Part shown: in pieces, positions 36,157 through 47,416 of the stretch | Position numbering within the stretch: the first letter of the stretch is position 1 | Layout: each line of letters begins with the position of its first letter | Source of the DNA: Planctomycetota bacterium | GTDB taxonomy: Bacteria > Planctomycetota > Planctomycetia > Planctomycetales > Planctomycetaceae | DNA: 64,000 nt | Reading direction: 5' to 3' | Assembly (NCBI GenBank): GCA_016872645.1 | Contig: VGZH01000015.1 | Location: 1 to 64,000, forward strand | The notes under the pieces: generated by a model | Told to the model about the DNA's origin: nothing | The model's database searches: none | The model's input: the letters and a program-made list of their open reading frames with translations, nothing else | Translations under genes and position numbers: made by a program

Positions 36157-37614
36157 TCACACGATGATCTCGTCGATGGGTTTGCCATGGTCGATGTCGA
36201 GACGCTTGCGACCAGGGACTTCCAGCTTGCGGGAATCGAGGCCGAGTTGCTTGAGGATTGTGGCGTGAATGTCGGTGACGTAGTGCCGGTGCTCGACCGC
36301 ATGAAAACCGATTTCGTCGGTCGCGCCGTGAGCGATCCCTCCCTTGAGTCCGCCGCCGGCCATCCAGACCGAGAAGCCGTACGGATGGTGGTCGCGACCA
36401 TCGGTCCCTTGCGAGGCGGGTGTCCGACCGAATTCGGATGCAAAAATCACAAGCGTGGAGTCGAGTAAGCCTCGCTGCTTGAGATCCTTCAGCAACCCAG
36501 CCACCGGCTTGTCGACCGCTTTGAAATTGGTTTCGTGGTTGTGCTTCAAGTTACTGTGAGCGTCCCACGCCCCAGCGCCGCCAGCGCCGTGTTGAACCTG
36601 GATGAAGCGGACGCCCCGTTCGATCAGTCGTCGCGTCGCCAGCATCTGCGAACCGAAGTCGCGCGTCGCCGGCTCGTTAAGGCCGTACAGTTCCTGAGTC
36701 GCTTGCGTTTCCGCGTTGAAACCGAGCGCCTCGGGGACCGAAGTCTGCATCCGAAAGGCGAGTTCGTACGCCTTGATCCGCGCCAAAAGAGCGGGGTCGT
36801 TTGGATATTCAATCGCCTTCAACCGGTTTAGTCGCCCCGCCAATTCGAAGCTGAGTTCTTGCTCATCGAAACCCAGGCCGCTGGCCGGTTTGCCGTAGTC
36901 AAGTGGGTTGTTGGGATCGATCCGAATCGGCACGGCATCGTGAGCGGGGCCAAGGTAATGACCATCTTTGGCATTCCAGTATTCGCGGTTACCCATCGAG
37001 ATGAACTGCGGCAAGTTCTCATTGATGGAACCCAGCCCGTAATGCACCCAAGCGCCAAGCGTCGGGTATTCGCCATCGAGCATGTGTCGTCCGGAATGGA
37101 ACTGCGTCTGTGCCCCGTGATTGTCGTCGGTCGTCCACATCGAGCGCACGATCGCAATGTCGTCGATGCAGCTTCCTATGTGAGGCACCCAGTCGCTTAG
37201 TTCGATGCCACTGTCGCCGTACTTTCGAAAGCCAACCTGCAACGGGTACAGCTTCTGCCGCAGCTCGACGTTGAAGGCGACTTCGCGCCGGTTCAGCCGC
37301 TCAGGCTTTTGCGTGTCGGCATACGGAGTCTCGCTGATCGACTTGCCGGCGTACTTGGTCATCTCTGGTTTCGGATCGAACGATTCGGCGTGCGAAACGC
37401 CTCCGTTCATGAAAAGCCAGACCACGCTTTTTGCTTTTGGAGCGAAGTGCGGCTTCCCATTCGGAGGCTGCCAGACGTCCGGCTCATTGGCTCGCACGAT
37501 GCCATCCCGGGCGAGCATCGCGCCAAGCGCCAGGCCGGTGAACCCGAGACCAAAGTCAGCGAGAAATGTGCGACGGTCGCGTGAGCGATGGAGATTGGTG
37601 GCCGTGATTGTCAT
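36157..37614 (-). CDS. DUF1501 family protein, WDAH variant (operon A, last gene)
   Basis: A 485-residue protein from ATG 37612-37614; the frame extends a few codons to a [23 protein letters not shown] at about 11-30 is a Tat-like signal. [16 protein letters not shown] is at about 71-86, with Glu for the first Asp. [20 protein letters not shown] carries WDAH in place of [24 protein letters not shown] ends in GRDHH rather than GRDHW. These differences are shared with DUF1501 proteins that are normally paired with PSCyt1-DUF1549-DUF1553 proteins, exactly its neighbour here (20 bases upstream). The pair is therefore the classical planctomycete arrangement, unlike the orphan DUF1501 arrays. Role and substrate are unknown; predicted to be exported. 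Confidence 0.9.
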   Translation of the reverse strand: MTITATNLHRSRDRRTFLADFGLGFTGLALGAMLARDGIVRANEPDVWQPPNGKPHFAPKAKSVVWLFMNGGVSHAESFDPKPEMTKYAGKSISETPYADTQKPERLNRREVAFNVELRQKLYPLQVGFRKYGDSGIELSDWVPHIGSCIDDIAIVRSMWTTDDNHGAQTQFHSGRHMLDGEYPTLGAWVHYGLGSINENLPQFISMGNREYWNAKDGHYLGPAHDAVPIRIDPNNPLDYGKPASGLGFDEQELSFELAGRLNRLKAIEYPNDPALLARIKAYELAFRMQTSVPEALGFNAETQATQELYGLNEPATRDFGSQMLATRRLIERGVRFIQVQHGAGGAGAWDAHSNLKHNHETNFKAVDKPVAGLLKDLKQRGLLDSTLVIFASEFGRTPASQGTDGRDHHPYGFSVWMAGGGLKGGIAHGATDEIGFHAVEHRHYVTDIHATILKQLGLDSRKLEVPGRKRLDIDHGKPIDEIIV

Positions 37615-37634
37615 GGGAAAATCCAATCGCGAGG

Positions 37635-40600
37635 TCAGCGAATCGTAATGAAGTCGTTGTGATTCAACAGAGTCTGAATGAGATTTGTCCGCGAGAGAGC
37701 TTCCGGGTTCGGCCGTTTTTTGACGCGAGCGAGTTCAGTCATGCGGTTGAGGATTTCGGCCATCGTGGCAAGTTCTCCGGCGGTCGGTTCGACCGACAAG
37801 ATGGCGACAAACGCCGCGCGAATGAAGTCGGAGTCCGCCGCATTGGGACGAGCCGCCGCAAGACGCTGACTGATTTTTCCGGCCATCGTGGTGGCAAGCG
37901 CACTGTTCTCGAGCGCGAGGGCCTGTTGCGGGACAATGCTCTCTGCCCGGCGGTAACAGTCGAGCACGTTCGCGTCGTCGAAGGTCGAAAGAAACTTCTG
38001 GTGATCATTGTGCGAATGCACAAAATAGAGACTGCGGCGGCGCGAGACTTCGTCGTTAATCGCGATCGACGCGCCGCCCAACGAAACATCGAGTTCACCT
38101 GCCAGAGACAGCAGACTGTCACGCACAATTTGGGCTTCCATACGAATTGGATTCATCCGCCAATAGAAGCGATTGTCAGAGTCAGCGGCCAAGGTCGCGT
38201 CGGAGGCTCCAGCGCTCGATGACGTTAGCCGATACGCGTGCGACGTCACGATCAGCCGATGGAGATGCTTCATGCTCCAGTTGTGTTCAACCAGTTCGAC
38301 GGCCAGCCAATCGAGCAGTTCGGGATGGGTCGGAGGTGTCCCTTTGCGACCGAAGTCAAACACGGTCGGGACTAGCGGCCGACCCATGTGTCGCATCCAG
38401 ACGTGGTTGACGGCGACCCGCGCCGGCAGCGGATGTCGCGGGTCGGTCAGCCACTTCGCAAATGCGGTTCGTCGTCCGGTGCTGGTGGTCAAGAACGGTT
38501 TTCCGGCATTTCGATTCTGATAGTCCTCTTGAGTCTTCTTCGCGCCGGGCAGAGGCGTGTAGGTTTCGCTGGGCATGTCGACCGTTTTTTGGACTGTCTC
38601 CAGTGCGGACTTTGCGGCGGTAAGCTTCGTTTGGGCTTCGACCTTTTTGTCTGCTGCTGCCTGCAAAAGTGCGAGCTCCTCTCGGCTAAGCTGTTCCTCC
38701 GCGCGTGCCACAGCGACGTGTCGTTCTGACTTTGACGCCGCGAGAGCGAGTTCCTTTGCTGCATCCGGCGCGTTGACAATTTGCCCCGTCAGCGCCGCCG
38801 CTCGCGCTTCAATCGAAGCGCTTTGAGCCTCTGCCGTCTTCAAAGCTTTTTCGGCGATTGTGACCGCGAGTTGTGCCTGCTCGACCGGCAGCGGTCCGGC
38901 CGGAACAGCCGTTGGAGTGGGTTTCGTCTTGGGAGTGTCAGCATCGACGAGTTTCAGTCCCGCCGGCAATGGTCGGAGTTCAAAGGCTAGCAGCTCAGCC
39001 TTCGCGTCGTAGGTGATCAACTCCAGAAATCCGCGCTGTCGTTCCAGAGGTGTCGGCAGTCGGAACGCGATCGAGTGCTCGCCATCGACGGACAAATTGA
39101 GCAACGTCCCGCGAACTCGCAGGACAATCTCATGCGTTTGATTGAGCTCGACTTTTCGAGCTTGTAGCGCGGTCGGCGGATAGACGTAGTTGCCACCTTC
39201 CTTGAACGCAATTTGTGATTTCGGGCCGCTCGCAACGGCGCTGACGTACGCCAGCAACTCATTCCCCGACGCGGTGACGTCACACGAGATGCCGACCGAC
39301 TTCCACAGATCGCCGCCCGTCGGGATGTATTTGAGTCGGGCTTCAAAATCGGCAGGGGGCATCTGCTTCAAGCGCACGGCACCCCGGATCGCGCCGGTCT
39401 GCGATTGAATGAGCCGCCCATTCTCGTAGCTCCACTTGCCGGTGAGTTGTTCCCACACTTCGGGTTTCTCGACAGAAAAATCGTCTCGCACGAGAACGTC
39501 GGTTAGCTTCGCGTCCTCCTTCGCTGGCGTTTCAGGCTTCAACGCCGCCGCTTTTGCAGCGATTTCCTTTGCCGCGGCCTCGGATTCCAGAAGCTTCTTC
39601 TTTGCCGCTTCAACAGCCGAGCGTGCCGTCGCGATCTGCTGCTCGGCCGATTGGCGGTACGTGTTGACGACGAAGTCGCGCAGTCCGGGATGCGTCGCCT
39701 GGGGCGGCAACGAGACGGGTTCGATCGCCAGCTTCAACTCGTCCGTTGACAGGAACGAGGGAACGGCGGGCTCCATCACGCGGTTCTTGTCCGGGTTGCG
39801 ATCGTCGCCCCGCACATGCAAGTGAGTCGGTACGTCGAGATGCGCGTCAAACGCGCGGGGGATGCCGTCCTTCTCGAAGTCGAGCTGGCCTGGAACCATC
39901 TCGGTGCGAATCTGATACGGCTCGAAGATTGCTCGCAACTTGTAATACTCGGCCTGCGAAAATGGGTCGTACTTGTGGTCGTGACACTTCGCGCAATTGA
40001 ACGTCAGGCCGAGCATCCCCTTCGCGGTGTGCTCGATGGTCTCGTCCAGCCACGTGGTCCGGTTGAAGATGAAGTACTGACGAGCCAGGTACCCGGTCGC
40101 TCGCAACCGATCGAGGTCATTGGGATAGAGTTCATCCGCCGCGAGCATCTCGCGCAGCATCTGATCGTAGCCTTTGTCCGAGTTGAGTGACTCGACGATC
40201 CAGTCGCGCCAGTGCCAGATGTGCTTTTGAGAATTACGAACTTCGGCCCCCAGCCCCCACCAATCGCTGTAACGCCAGATATCCATCCAATGCCGACCCC
40301 AACGCTGACCGTATTGCGAGCTTTCCAGCAATCGTGTGACAACATTGTCATAAGCATCGGGCGATTGGTCGGCCACAAACGCATCGAGTTCTTCGGGCGT
40401 CGGTGGTAGACCAATTAGGTCAATCGACACTCGCCGCAACCAGACTCGCCGATCCGCTTCCGGTTGTGGGACGATCCCGCGCTGGCGATGCTCGCGAGCG
40501 ATGAAAGCGTCGATCGGATTGCGTTGCCACCGAGCTTGCTCGACCGACGGCTGCTCAATCCGCGGGACGGCGGGTTTCACAGGGGTCTTGAAAGCCCAGT

Positions 40601-41009
40601 GATCGCGAGGAGCTCGTTCCGGTTGCTCGTCCGCCGGTCCTTCCGCCTTCTGTGCAATCCAGTGACGAAACGCTTCGATCTGTTCGGGTTTCAGCGGTTC
40701 ACCTTCCGGAGGCATGCGTTCGGACTCTGCGGTCGCCGAGATTCGCTTCAGCAACAAACTCGCGACCGAATCGCCCGGCTTGATCACCGCTCCTGAATCG
40801 CCCCCTTTGATTGCCAGGGCTGCTGTATCCAGACGCAGGCCCGCTTCCTGCTTGAGAGCCCCGTGGCATGCCACACAGCGCGCGGTGAGCACAGGCTTAA
40901 TCTGCTTCAAATAGTCAACGCGATCATCCGCGAGAAGCGAAGATGAAACGAGCCAAACGCCGAGCGCAACTGAAAAATGATGCCGTGTGTTCATCAGTAA
41001 GCGAACCAT
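37635..41009 (-). CDS. PSCyt1-DUF1549-DUF1553 protein with inserted coiled coils and a ConA-like domain
   Basis: A 1124-residue exported protein; ATG 41009 or 40994 are equally plausible starts. The signal is [19 protein letters not shown]. PSCyt1 covers about 30-105 ([20 protein letters not shown] with heme motif CVACH). DUF1549/PSCyt2 covers about 165-375 ([40 protein letters not shown]). A coiled coil near 452-500 follows ([20 protein letters not shown]). Next is a concanavalin-like beta domain at about 510-690 ([20 protein letters not shown]). A second Ala-rich coiled coil lies near 715-815. DUF1553/PSD1 covers about 845-1090 ([40 protein letters not shown]). It lies 13 bases after one DUF1501 gene and 20 before another. 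It is probably a heme-containing envelope complex subunit; substrate unknown. Confidence 0.9.
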   Translation of the reverse strand: MVRLLMNTRHHFSVALGVWLVSSSLLADDRVDYLKQIKPVLTARCVACHGALKQEAGLRLDTAALAIKGGDSGAVIKPGDSVASLLLKRISATAESERMPPEGEPLKPEQIEAFRHWIAQKAEGPADEQPERAPRDHWAFKTPVKPAVPRIEQPSVEQARWQRNPIDAFIAREHRQRGIVPQPEADRRVWLRRVSIDLIGLPPTPEELDAFVADQSPDAYDNVVTRLLESSQYGQRWGRHWMDIWRYSDWWGLGAEVRNSQKHIWHWRDWIVESLNSDKGYDQMLREMLAADELYPNDLDRLRATGYLARQYFIFNRTTWLDETIEHTAKGMLGLTFNCAKCHDHKYDPFSQAEYYKLRAIFEPYQIRTEMVPGQLDFEKDGIPRAFDAHLDVPTHLHVRGDDRNPDKNRVMEPAVPSFLSTDELKLAIEPVSLPPQATHPGLRDFVVNTYRQSAEQQIATARSAVEAAKKKLLESEAAAKEIAAKAAALKPETPAKEDAKLTDVLVRDDFSVEKPEVWEQLTGKWSYENGRLIQSQTGAIRGAVRLKQMPPADFEARLKYIPTGGDLWKSVGISCDVTASGNELLAYVSAVASGPKSQIAFKEGGNYVYPPTALQARKVELNQTHEIVLRVRGTLLNLSVDGEHSIAFRLPTPLERQRGFLELITYDAKAELLAFELRPLPAGLKLVDADTPKTKPTPTAVPAGPLPVEQAQLAVTIAEKALKTAEAQSASIEARAAALTGQIVNAPDAAKELALAASKSERHVAVARAEEQLSREELALLQAAADKKVEAQTKLTAAKSALETVQKTVDMPSETYTPLPGAKKTQEDYQNRNAGKPFLTTSTGRRTAFAKWLTDPRHPLPARVAVNHVWMRHMGRPLVPTVFDFGRKGTPPTHPELLDWLAVELVEHNWSMKHLHRLIVTSHAYRLTSSSAGASDATLAADSDNRFYWRMNPIRMEAQIVRDSLLSLAGELDVSLGGASIAINDEVSRRRSLYFVHSHNDHQKFLSTFDDANVLDCYRRAESIVPQQALALENSALATTMAGKISQRLAAARPNAADSDFIRAAFVAILSVEPTAGELATMAEILNRMTELARVKKRPNPEALSRTNLIQTLLNHNDFITIR

Positions 41010-41022
41010 GAAAGCGTTTCGG

Positions 41023-42474
41023 TCAACCCATCAGTTCGGGGATTGGTTTCCCGTGGTCGACAATAGGGGTCGGGCGTCCGTTGAAGTCCTTGATCAGCGT
41101 GTTGTTCGAGTCAATTCCCAGGTGATGATAAATGGTCGCCAGGAAATCACCGGGGCCGCAGATGCGTTCGATCGAATCTTCGCCCCGTTTGTCGGTGCCG
41201 CCAATGAACTTGCCGTGGTCGATGCCACCTCCGGCCCAGATGTTCGAGAAGGCTCGCGGCCAGTGATCACGGCCAGGTTGGATGGTGCCGGCGGGAGCAC
41301 TCGCATCGCCACCTCCCGTGCTGGCGGCGTAGCTGATCTTGGGTGTCCGCCCGAACTCTCCGGTGACAACGACGAGTACGCGCTGGTCGAGACCTCGATC
41401 GTAGATGTCTTCAATCAGCGCAGAGACCGCTTGATCGTAGACCGCCGAGCGGAACTTCATTCCGTCAAAGACGTGCATGTTGACCGCGTGATCGTCCCAG
41501 TTCCCCACTCGACCACAGAGCGGACCGGCGAGGCTGGTCGTCAGAACTTCGACTCCCGCTTCAACCAAACGACGAGCAAGCAGCAGTTGTTGGCCCCATT
41601 GATTGCGGCCGTAGCGATCGCGGGTGCGCGGGTCTTCACGGTTAAGATCGAACGCTTCTTTCGTCTTCGGGTTGGTCAGCAACGACATCGCGCGAGTTTC
41701 AAATTCATCCAGAGCGGCCAGCTCTTTTTGATGATCGAACGTGCGTTCAAGTGTGTCGAGGTTTTGCCGCAACGAGGAACGACGACCGAGGCGTTTGACT
41801 TCATTCGTATCGGTAAGGCCGATGTTCGGGACAGAAAATGTCGGTTGATTCGGATCGCCAGAAACGACGAATGGAGAGTAAGCATCTCCGAGATACGCGG
41901 GACCGTTGTATTCCAGCGGCGGATTGATGCCGACATACGCCGGCAACGAATTCTGACGCGAACCACGTTGCGACCGAACGTAGTTGGTCACCGACATCCA
42001 GTCGGGCAGACGCGGCTTGGGTTTGTCGCGCGTGTCAGGATCGCCGGAGAGCAATTGCATCGAACCTGCCGGATGTCCCCCCGCGTTCTGTCGCATCGAT
42101 CGCAGCACCGTGAACTTGTCCGCGATCGCAGCTTGTCGCGGCAGGAGCTCGCAAAAGTTGAGCCCCGGCACTTTCGTGGGAATGGTCGCGAAGGGACCGC
42201 TGTATTCGCTGCCGGAATTCGGCTTGGGGTCGTAGGTTTCCAGATGCGAACAACCACCCGGTTGCCAGACCATGATCACGGCGTTCTTGTCGCGAACAGA
42301 CGATGTCCCTTCGGCAGCGCGTAACGCATTCTGAGCTTGCAAACGGAGGATTCCCGGCAAGCTGAGCGTGGCAAATCCAGCCAAACCGGTTTGCAGAAAT
42401 CCGCGCCGACCCGAACAGATGCTGTCGGGACCGGGACAGAAGACAGGGGCGTGAGTGCTGTGATGGTTGGTCAT
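41023..42474 (-). CDS. DUF1501 family protein, WDDH subtype (operon A)
   Basis: A 483-residue protein from ATG 42472-42474. The Tat-like region is GRRGFLQTGLAGFATLSLPG at about 22-41, preceded by a short Cys-containing leader. GGCSHLETYDPKPNSGSEYS begins at about 73. VGNWDDHAVNMHVFDGMKF carries WDDH, as in the protein at 7942-9288, and VTGEFGRTPKISYA and GRDHWPRAF follow. The two WDDH proteins also share the ARRLVE-G and LIxDIxxRGL segments and are one subtype. It lies third in operon A, 85 bases after the PPC-like gene and 13 before the PSCyt1 protein. The substrate is unknown. Confidence 0.9.
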   Translation of the reverse strand: MTNHHSTHAPVFCPGPDSICSGRRGFLQTGLAGFATLSLPGILRLQAQNALRAAEGTSSVRDKNAVIMVWQPGGCSHLETYDPKPNSGSEYSGPFATIPTKVPGLNFCELLPRQAAIADKFTVLRSMRQNAGGHPAGSMQLLSGDPDTRDKPKPRLPDWMSVTNYVRSQRGSRQNSLPAYVGINPPLEYNGPAYLGDAYSPFVVSGDPNQPTFSVPNIGLTDTNEVKRLGRRSSLRQNLDTLERTFDHQKELAALDEFETRAMSLLTNPKTKEAFDLNREDPRTRDRYGRNQWGQQLLLARRLVEAGVEVLTTSLAGPLCGRVGNWDDHAVNMHVFDGMKFRSAVYDQAVSALIEDIYDRGLDQRVLVVVTGEFGRTPKISYAASTGGGDASAPAGTIQPGRDHWPRAFSNIWAGGGIDHGKFIGGTDKRGEDSIERICGPGDFLATIYHHLGIDSNNTLIKDFNGRPTPIVDHGKPIPELMG

Positions 42475-42559
42475 GGTTTGACTCGTCCAGTGTGACTTAG
42501 CCACGCGCGTCAAGAGCGTGGGAATTTGGTGGGATAGCCCATGCTCTTGGCGAGCGCGG

Positions 42560-44833
42560 CTACTTCTTCTCGGCGGGGTTCACACGAATCTTAATCGGTT
42601 CAGACACGACAATATCAACAATATCTCGGGGTTGGGCGGCGGCCGTCGCCTGTTTGATCTTATCGGCGGCCGCGGCCACGGCGGCAGTGGCGGTTTTCTG
42701 TTTGGCCGTTGCTGCCTCAACAGCTTTGTCGGCTTCGGGTTTAGCCTCGGCCGCAGCCACTTTCGCGGCTTCGCTCAATTTCTTCATTTCGGCTTCGATG
42801 ACCATTAACTCCTGAGCGGCCTTCTTGTGAGCCTCTTCGGCAACAGCGATCGCTTCGGGTTGATGCCGATACTTCGCGACGGCACCGCCGTAGAAGGCGA
42901 TCAAATAATCTCCCGGAGCCGTCTTCAACGCCGCCGTGTCGAGGATCGCCTGCGACTGATCGGCGGTCAGCGACACATCGAACTGCGGAGCACGATCGAA
43001 ACCGGTTCCCATCGTGCGGAGTTGCAGGACTGCTCCGGAGAAGTCGCTGCGTCGTGTGTGCAGCAACGGAATCGTGAGCTTCTCACCGGCGGTCACCGTC
43101 TGCAGTTCTTTCGGGGGCGCGAGAGTGATCGGAGCGAATTCACGACCGCTCACCGAGACCGGCACGTCGGCCATCAGTCGCGGACTGGGAATCTCGCCCC
43201 ACGAATCCGGAATCGGCCACGCGTGTGAAGCGACTCGGCACGGCCGACTGACCGTTTCGCCATTGATGGTGGCTCGGCCGAAGAACGTCGCGCTGCCAAG
43301 GGCTCGCGGCGCGTTCTGATTCGCGGTGACGAGCATCAAGCCACGCGATTGACCCGCGGGGATCTTCAATCCGCTGGCCGTGACTCCTTCCGGCAGACCT
43401 TCCATCGCGAGTTCGATGTCACCATCGAAACCGTCACGGCGAATGGCGACGACTTCGAGGGCCATCGTCGCACCACCGCGCAGAGCCAGCGGCTTGGAGA
43501 CCGCGTTGCGATCGCCGTTTCTCAGTTCCATGTGCAGTGCCCACGCGACGACGGCGAAATCAGGAGCCGCTTTGCGGATGACAAGCCGATAGATGTTCTT
43601 GGGATCGTTGCGCGTACCGCCAAACAGATCGCTGATTTGCAACCGGTGCAGACCGTCTTCCTTGATCTCCAGCTTGCCGAGGATGTCTGCTGTTCCAGCG
43701 TTGTACGGCGGGCCGTCATACGCATAGCCGTTGCTCGACACTTTCACGGGGCTGGGGATGTCGCTGAATTCAGCAACGTCGGTCAGCTTCTCGGTGTCTC
43801 CCGTGCGAGCAACATGCTGCACGAGGATCGACGGATCTGTCGGCAAACCAAATCGCTCGGAGGCGACTTCGACCCACCAGACATCTCCCTTCTTGGCCTC
43901 GAACTCGAAGACATCGACATCGGCGGCCGGAAAGAAGCTCCCCGCGATGTCGCACGGCAGCGAAATTCTTTGAGCCTTCATGCGATCATTATTCGGTTCA
44001 GCCTCCGCCAATTCAGCCTGTTCTTTAAGGCCCTGCGGCGGCCACGAAAACGAATTCACGGGTTTTGTCGATGGCAATCGCACAATCGGCGCGCCGACTG
44101 GCAACTCCGAGATGGCCAAGCGGTAGTAATAGGCCGGCCCCCCCTTGAAGGTCAGTTCGTGGACTTTGATCACATACTTGCCGTCAGCAGGCACGATGAA
44201 GTCGAGCGCGCCGCCTCGTCTTTCCACAAGTAGATCGCGCCCAGCGGCATCCGCAATGACGACGGTCGCGTCGAGCTTCGAATCAATCCCGCGTGTCGCG
44301 CAATCGACAACGATCCGCTGCCCCTTGCGGCCTTCGAAAACGAAGTGATCGACAGCCCGTGAAGTCATTACGGCGTTGCAAATCGAATTGACCTTCAACT
44401 CCATGGCCGTCGCCAGAGTCGTATTCGGTTTCGCCACCGAAACTTCATCGAGCGAGCCAACGCTAAACGCTCGCGAGGACGAAATCCCCAACCGTGTCAT
44501 CACGCGAGCCTCATGAATCCCGACCGGACAATCGGCGGCAATCGTCACGACGTATTTGTTCGGCTCTGGTTCCCCCGCCGCATTCAGCTTGCGAGCTGCC
44601 GTGATGCGGTGATCCGAAAACGTCAACTCATCGGCATCCTCGATGCTCTCGCCACTGATCGTGACCTCAACCTGAGACCCCACCTTGGCTCCCATCGGCG
44701 CGGTCGTTAGCAAGCGCGGAGCCGGCAGGCCGACCGATTGCGCAAACGACAGCGACGGCAGGCCCAGCGACACTGAGAACAATGCCGCGAGAAGCATCGC
44801 ACGGTTACGCGAGTGAGAAACGAAGTCAGTCAT
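42560..44833 (-). CDS. PPC/Ig-like exported protein with Ala-rich coiled-coil tail (operon A)
   Basis: A 757-residue protein from ATG 44831-44833. The signal is MLLAALFSVSLGLPSLSFAQ at about 13-32. Residues about 35-120 are an IPT/Ig-like fold (GAKVGSQVEVTISGESIEDA, ADCPVGIHEARVMTRLG). Two pre-peptidase C-terminal-type domains follow, at about 155-245 (DHFVFEGRKGQRIVVDCATR) and 280-400 (AEPNNDRMKAQRISLPCDIA, DVDVFEFEAKKGDVWWVEVA). More beta domains run to about 650. The last about 100 residues are a charged, Ala-rich coiled coil (AHKKAAQELMVIEAEMKKLS) that ends in a short basic tail. No catalytic motif is visible. It starts 7 bases after the DUF1549/DUF1553 gene. It is a probable binding or scaffold subunit and corresponds to the protein at 57740-60202 of operon B. 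Confidence 0.78.
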   Translation of the reverse strand: MTDFVSHSRNRAMLLAALFSVSLGLPSLSFAQSVGLPAPRLLTTAPMGAKVGSQVEVTISGESIEDADELTFSDHRITAARKLNAAGEPEPNKYVVTIAADCPVGIHEARVMTRLGISSSRAFSVGSLDEVSVAKPNTTLATAMELKVNSICNAVMTSRAVDHFVFEGRKGQRIVVDCATRGIDSKLDATVVIADAAGRDLLVERRGGALDFIVPADGKYVIKVHELTFKGGPAYYYRLAISELPVGAPIVRLPSTKPVNSFSWPPQGLKEQAELAEAEPNNDRMKAQRISLPCDIAGSFFPAADVDVFEFEAKKGDVWWVEVASERFGLPTDPSILVQHVARTGDTEKLTDVAEFSDIPSPVKVSSNGYAYDGPPYNAGTADILGKLEIKEDGLHRLQISDLFGGTRNDPKNIYRLVIRKAAPDFAVVAWALHMELRNGDRNAVSKPLALRGGATMALEVVAIRRDGFDGDIELAMEGLPEGVTASGLKIPAGQSRGLMLVTANQNAPRALGSATFFGRATINGETVSRPCRVASHAWPIPDSWGEIPSPRLMADVPVSVSGREFAPITLAPPKELQTVTAGEKLTIPLLHTRRSDFSGAVLQLRTMGTGFDRAPQFDVSLTADQSQAILDTAALKTAPGDYLIAFYGGAVAKYRHQPEAIAVAEEAHKKAAQELMVIEAEMKKLSEAAKVAAAEAKPEADKAVEAATAKQKTATAAVAAAADKIKQATAAAQPRDIVDIVVSEPIKIRVNPAEKK

Positions 44834-44840
44834 CTTGTGC

Positions 44841-47057
44841 CTAATGATTGAAGAGGAATTCTTTGGTATTGATCAACGCCCAGATCAGATCTTGGTAGTT
44901 CGTGTTCGCGGCCGTGCCGGGTTCATTCAAATAGTCGATCGCAGTTTTCAGTTCTTGTGGACGCGGCTCACGTGAGAAGGCGGCGAGGTACAGTTCGCGG
45001 ATTTTCGCTTCGGCGGGCTTGTCTTCTTTCGCGAGGCGTTCGGCTCGGCCAGTGGGGGCGGCGAGTTTGGTTTTCAACTCGGCCGCGTTGAGCAAGTGCA
45101 GGCTCTGCGCGAGGCTCGAGGATTGGACTCTTTCGCATTCACAGACGCTTTCGGCTTCGGGGCGCCCGAAGACTCGCAGGAACTGAGACGAGCGGTTGTA
45201 GCTGTTGTCGGGAAGCGCGACCGCTCGCGTGCCCGGGGGGAGATTGGCGAAGTCGGTCTGCGTCCCCGCCAACCGATCGATCGCGTCGAGCAGCACCTCG
45301 GCCTGCAAGCGGCGCGGGTAGTAACGCGAGTAGTTCTGGCGATCGACGATGTTGTATTGATTCGGAACTTCGCTGAGTTGATAGGCACGCGATTGCGTGA
45401 TGACTCTCACGAGTTCCTTCAGATCAAAACCACTGGCAACAAAATGTTTTTCGAGAGCTTGCAGCAGCGCGGGATTCGTCGGCGGGTTCGTGTCGCGAAT
45501 ATCGTCTTCCGGCTCAATCAGGCCGCGCACGAAGAAGTGCTTCCAGTAACGATTAACGAGCGACTTCGCAAAGAACGGGTTGCTCTTCGAGCCCATCCAA
45601 TCGGCAAGCTTGAGTCGCGGGTCTTCGTCGGCGGCGATTTCCGGAATCGCATCACCCAGAGCACCGGGCTTGAGCGGCACTCCGGTCTTCATGTTCGCGG
45701 CCGTCGCGATGCCGCGCTTATGGAAAATCAAATCCTCGCCGCGTGTTCCCGACGGTTTGCGACCAACCTGACTGAAGAACGCCACCAGCGAGTAATAGTC
45801 GTCCTGGCTCCAACGCTCGAACGGATGATGATGACACTGGGCACACTGCATCCGGACGCCGAGGAAGAGTTGAGCGACGTCTTCGATCTGCTGCTTCGGC
45901 TCTTTGACTCGCTTGTACCACGCAACCGGCGGATTGCCGATCACCGTCCCGGTGGCAGCAAGCAACTCGCGGACAAACTGGTCGTACGGTTTGTTGGCCA
46001 GAAAATTGTCTCGCACCCACGCATGAAACGCGAAGTTGGAAACCGTATCGCTATCATCGTCACGGCGATTCTTGAGCAGCGCCGTCCACTTGTTGGCGAA
46101 GAAGTCGGCGTACTCGGGACTTCGCAGCAAGTCGTCAATGACCTTGTCTCGTTTGCCTTCGTCCTTGCTGGCAAGAAACGTGTCTGATTCCTCTTCGGTT
46201 GGCAACCGGCCACCAATATCGAGAGTCACTCGCCGCAGAAACGTCGCGTCATCGCAAACCGCTGACGGCGGAATGCCGAGCACCTTGAGATTCGCAAAGA
46301 CCTGCTCATCAACGAAGTTCTTCGAAGACGGCAGGCCCTCGACCGGCGCACCGAGCGGCACCGCTGCGCTGTAAACCGCAACTTTTCCCTGATAACGAAC
46401 CATCACGGCAACGTTGCCGACGATCTCGGAAATTGTCACCAGTCCGCGATCTGTCACTTCGGCCATCGCTTTGTCGTTGGATTCGTAGAGCGCCAGTCCG
46501 GTGACATCGCGAACACTGCCATCCGAATACTGAGCGATCGCCTTGAGCTGCTGCTCGGCCAATCGCTGGATCGTGCCGCGAGCCGGCTGTACCTCGAACG
46601 ACACAAGCTTCGGAGCCGATGCAGCATCCAGCGCGGCACCGTCGCGAATCCACCGACGAAGCAGAGCGTAACCCTCCGAGTTCGAGGCCAGACGAACTCC
46701 GCCACCGTGTGGCATTTGGCCGGACGCCTTGAGCAACAACAAGCTCTGATCCGGAGATCCGAAGAACAGCCGCCGATTGCGGCCCTCTTTCGTCAGAGAT
46801 TCGAAATCTTCCTGCGGCTCAAAGCCGAGCAGCGACAATTGAAATCCCTTTTGACCACCGCCAGCCTTGGCATGGCAGACGCCGACGTTGCAGCCGGCCT
46901 TCGTCAACAGGGGCACGACATCATTGACGAAACTCACCGGTTGCTCAGCGGCGGCGGTACGAACCAGTCCCACTGCCGCGAAGAAAACTCCGAACAGCAA
47001 GCGGAGCAATCCTCGGTTCAGAGACCGTCGTCGCAATTCTTCTTTAGAACAGGGCAT
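44841..47057 (-). CDS. DUF1549/DUF1553 protein with CX4CH motif and Ig-like domain (operon A, first gene)
   Basis: A 738-residue exported protein from ATG 47055-47057 with a membrane-signal helix at about 16-38 (LLRLLFGVFFAAVGLVRTAA). LLTKAGCNVGVCHAKAGGGQ at about 51-70 has CNVGVCH, a CX4CH motif in place of normal CXXCH. A Big2-like domain with SDGSVRDVTGLALYESNDKA sits at about 178-197. DUF1549 follows (DDATFLRRVTLDIGGRLPTE; VRMQCAQCHHHPFERWSQDD with a standard CXXCH), then DUF1553 (FFAKSLVNRYWKHFFVRGLI; LRVFGRPEAESVCECERVQS; LINTKEFLFNH at the end). It is first in the five-gene operon A, so the promoter should lie in 47058-47416. It is homologous throughout to the operon B protein at 55395-57638. 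Redox chemistry at the envelope is likely but the substrate is unknown. Confidence 0.9.
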   Translation of the reverse strand: MPCSKEELRRRSLNRGLLRLLFGVFFAAVGLVRTAAAEQPVSFVNDVVPLLTKAGCNVGVCHAKAGGGQKGFQLSLLGFEPQEDFESLTKEGRNRRLFFGSPDQSLLLLKASGQMPHGGGVRLASNSEGYALLRRWIRDGAALDAASAPKLVSFEVQPARGTIQRLAEQQLKAIAQYSDGSVRDVTGLALYESNDKAMAEVTDRGLVTISEIVGNVAVMVRYQGKVAVYSAAVPLGAPVEGLPSSKNFVDEQVFANLKVLGIPPSAVCDDATFLRRVTLDIGGRLPTEEESDTFLASKDEGKRDKVIDDLLRSPEYADFFANKWTALLKNRRDDDSDTVSNFAFHAWVRDNFLANKPYDQFVRELLAATGTVIGNPPVAWYKRVKEPKQQIEDVAQLFLGVRMQCAQCHHHPFERWSQDDYYSLVAFFSQVGRKPSGTRGEDLIFHKRGIATAANMKTGVPLKPGALGDAIPEIAADEDPRLKLADWMGSKSNPFFAKSLVNRYWKHFFVRGLIEPEDDIRDTNPPTNPALLQALEKHFVASGFDLKELVRVITQSRAYQLSEVPNQYNIVDRQNYSRYYPRRLQAEVLLDAIDRLAGTQTDFANLPPGTRAVALPDNSYNRSSQFLRVFGRPEAESVCECERVQSSSLAQSLHLLNAAELKTKLAAPTGRAERLAKEDKPAEAKIRELYLAAFSREPRPQELKTAIDYLNEPGTAANTNYQDLIWALINTKEFLFNH

Positions 47058-47416
47058 GTCGCACTCTCGTAAGTCCGCGATCCCGTCGAAAAGCTGCTCA
47101 GAAGTTTAACATGCATCGGGTTGCAATCCGACTGAAATTACCATCGACACAGGCCTGCTTTTTCAAAAACAGAATCGAAGCCAAGACAGACGCACAAGAG
47201 GCATATCTGTCATAACTCGCCCACCGCCAGCTGATGCCGAGGCCGTTCAATCGAAATAAGACACGCCGAAAGCGGAACATGAAACCTAAGCGAAGGTGGA
47301 CACGATGAGTTCTTTCTTTGGCGTTTCAGGCTTCAAATTGACTCACTGTGCGAAAACGATCGGCGCTCGTGTGCGAATCGGGGCGAGCATCGAAGCCGAT
47401 GCAGCAAGTTGCAAGT
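47058..47416. other. Non-coding stretch upstream of operon A
   Basis: About 360 bases between operon A and the TolB-like gene, which is transcribed toward it. It should hold the operon A promoter and the terminator of the upstream gene. No frame here has recognisable homology, and I could not assign promoter boxes. Confidence 0.4.

Noticed and set aside
40987-42324. Plus-strand open frame of 445 codons
   Set aside because: Antisense to a complete DUF1501 gene; composition typical of a shadow frame.
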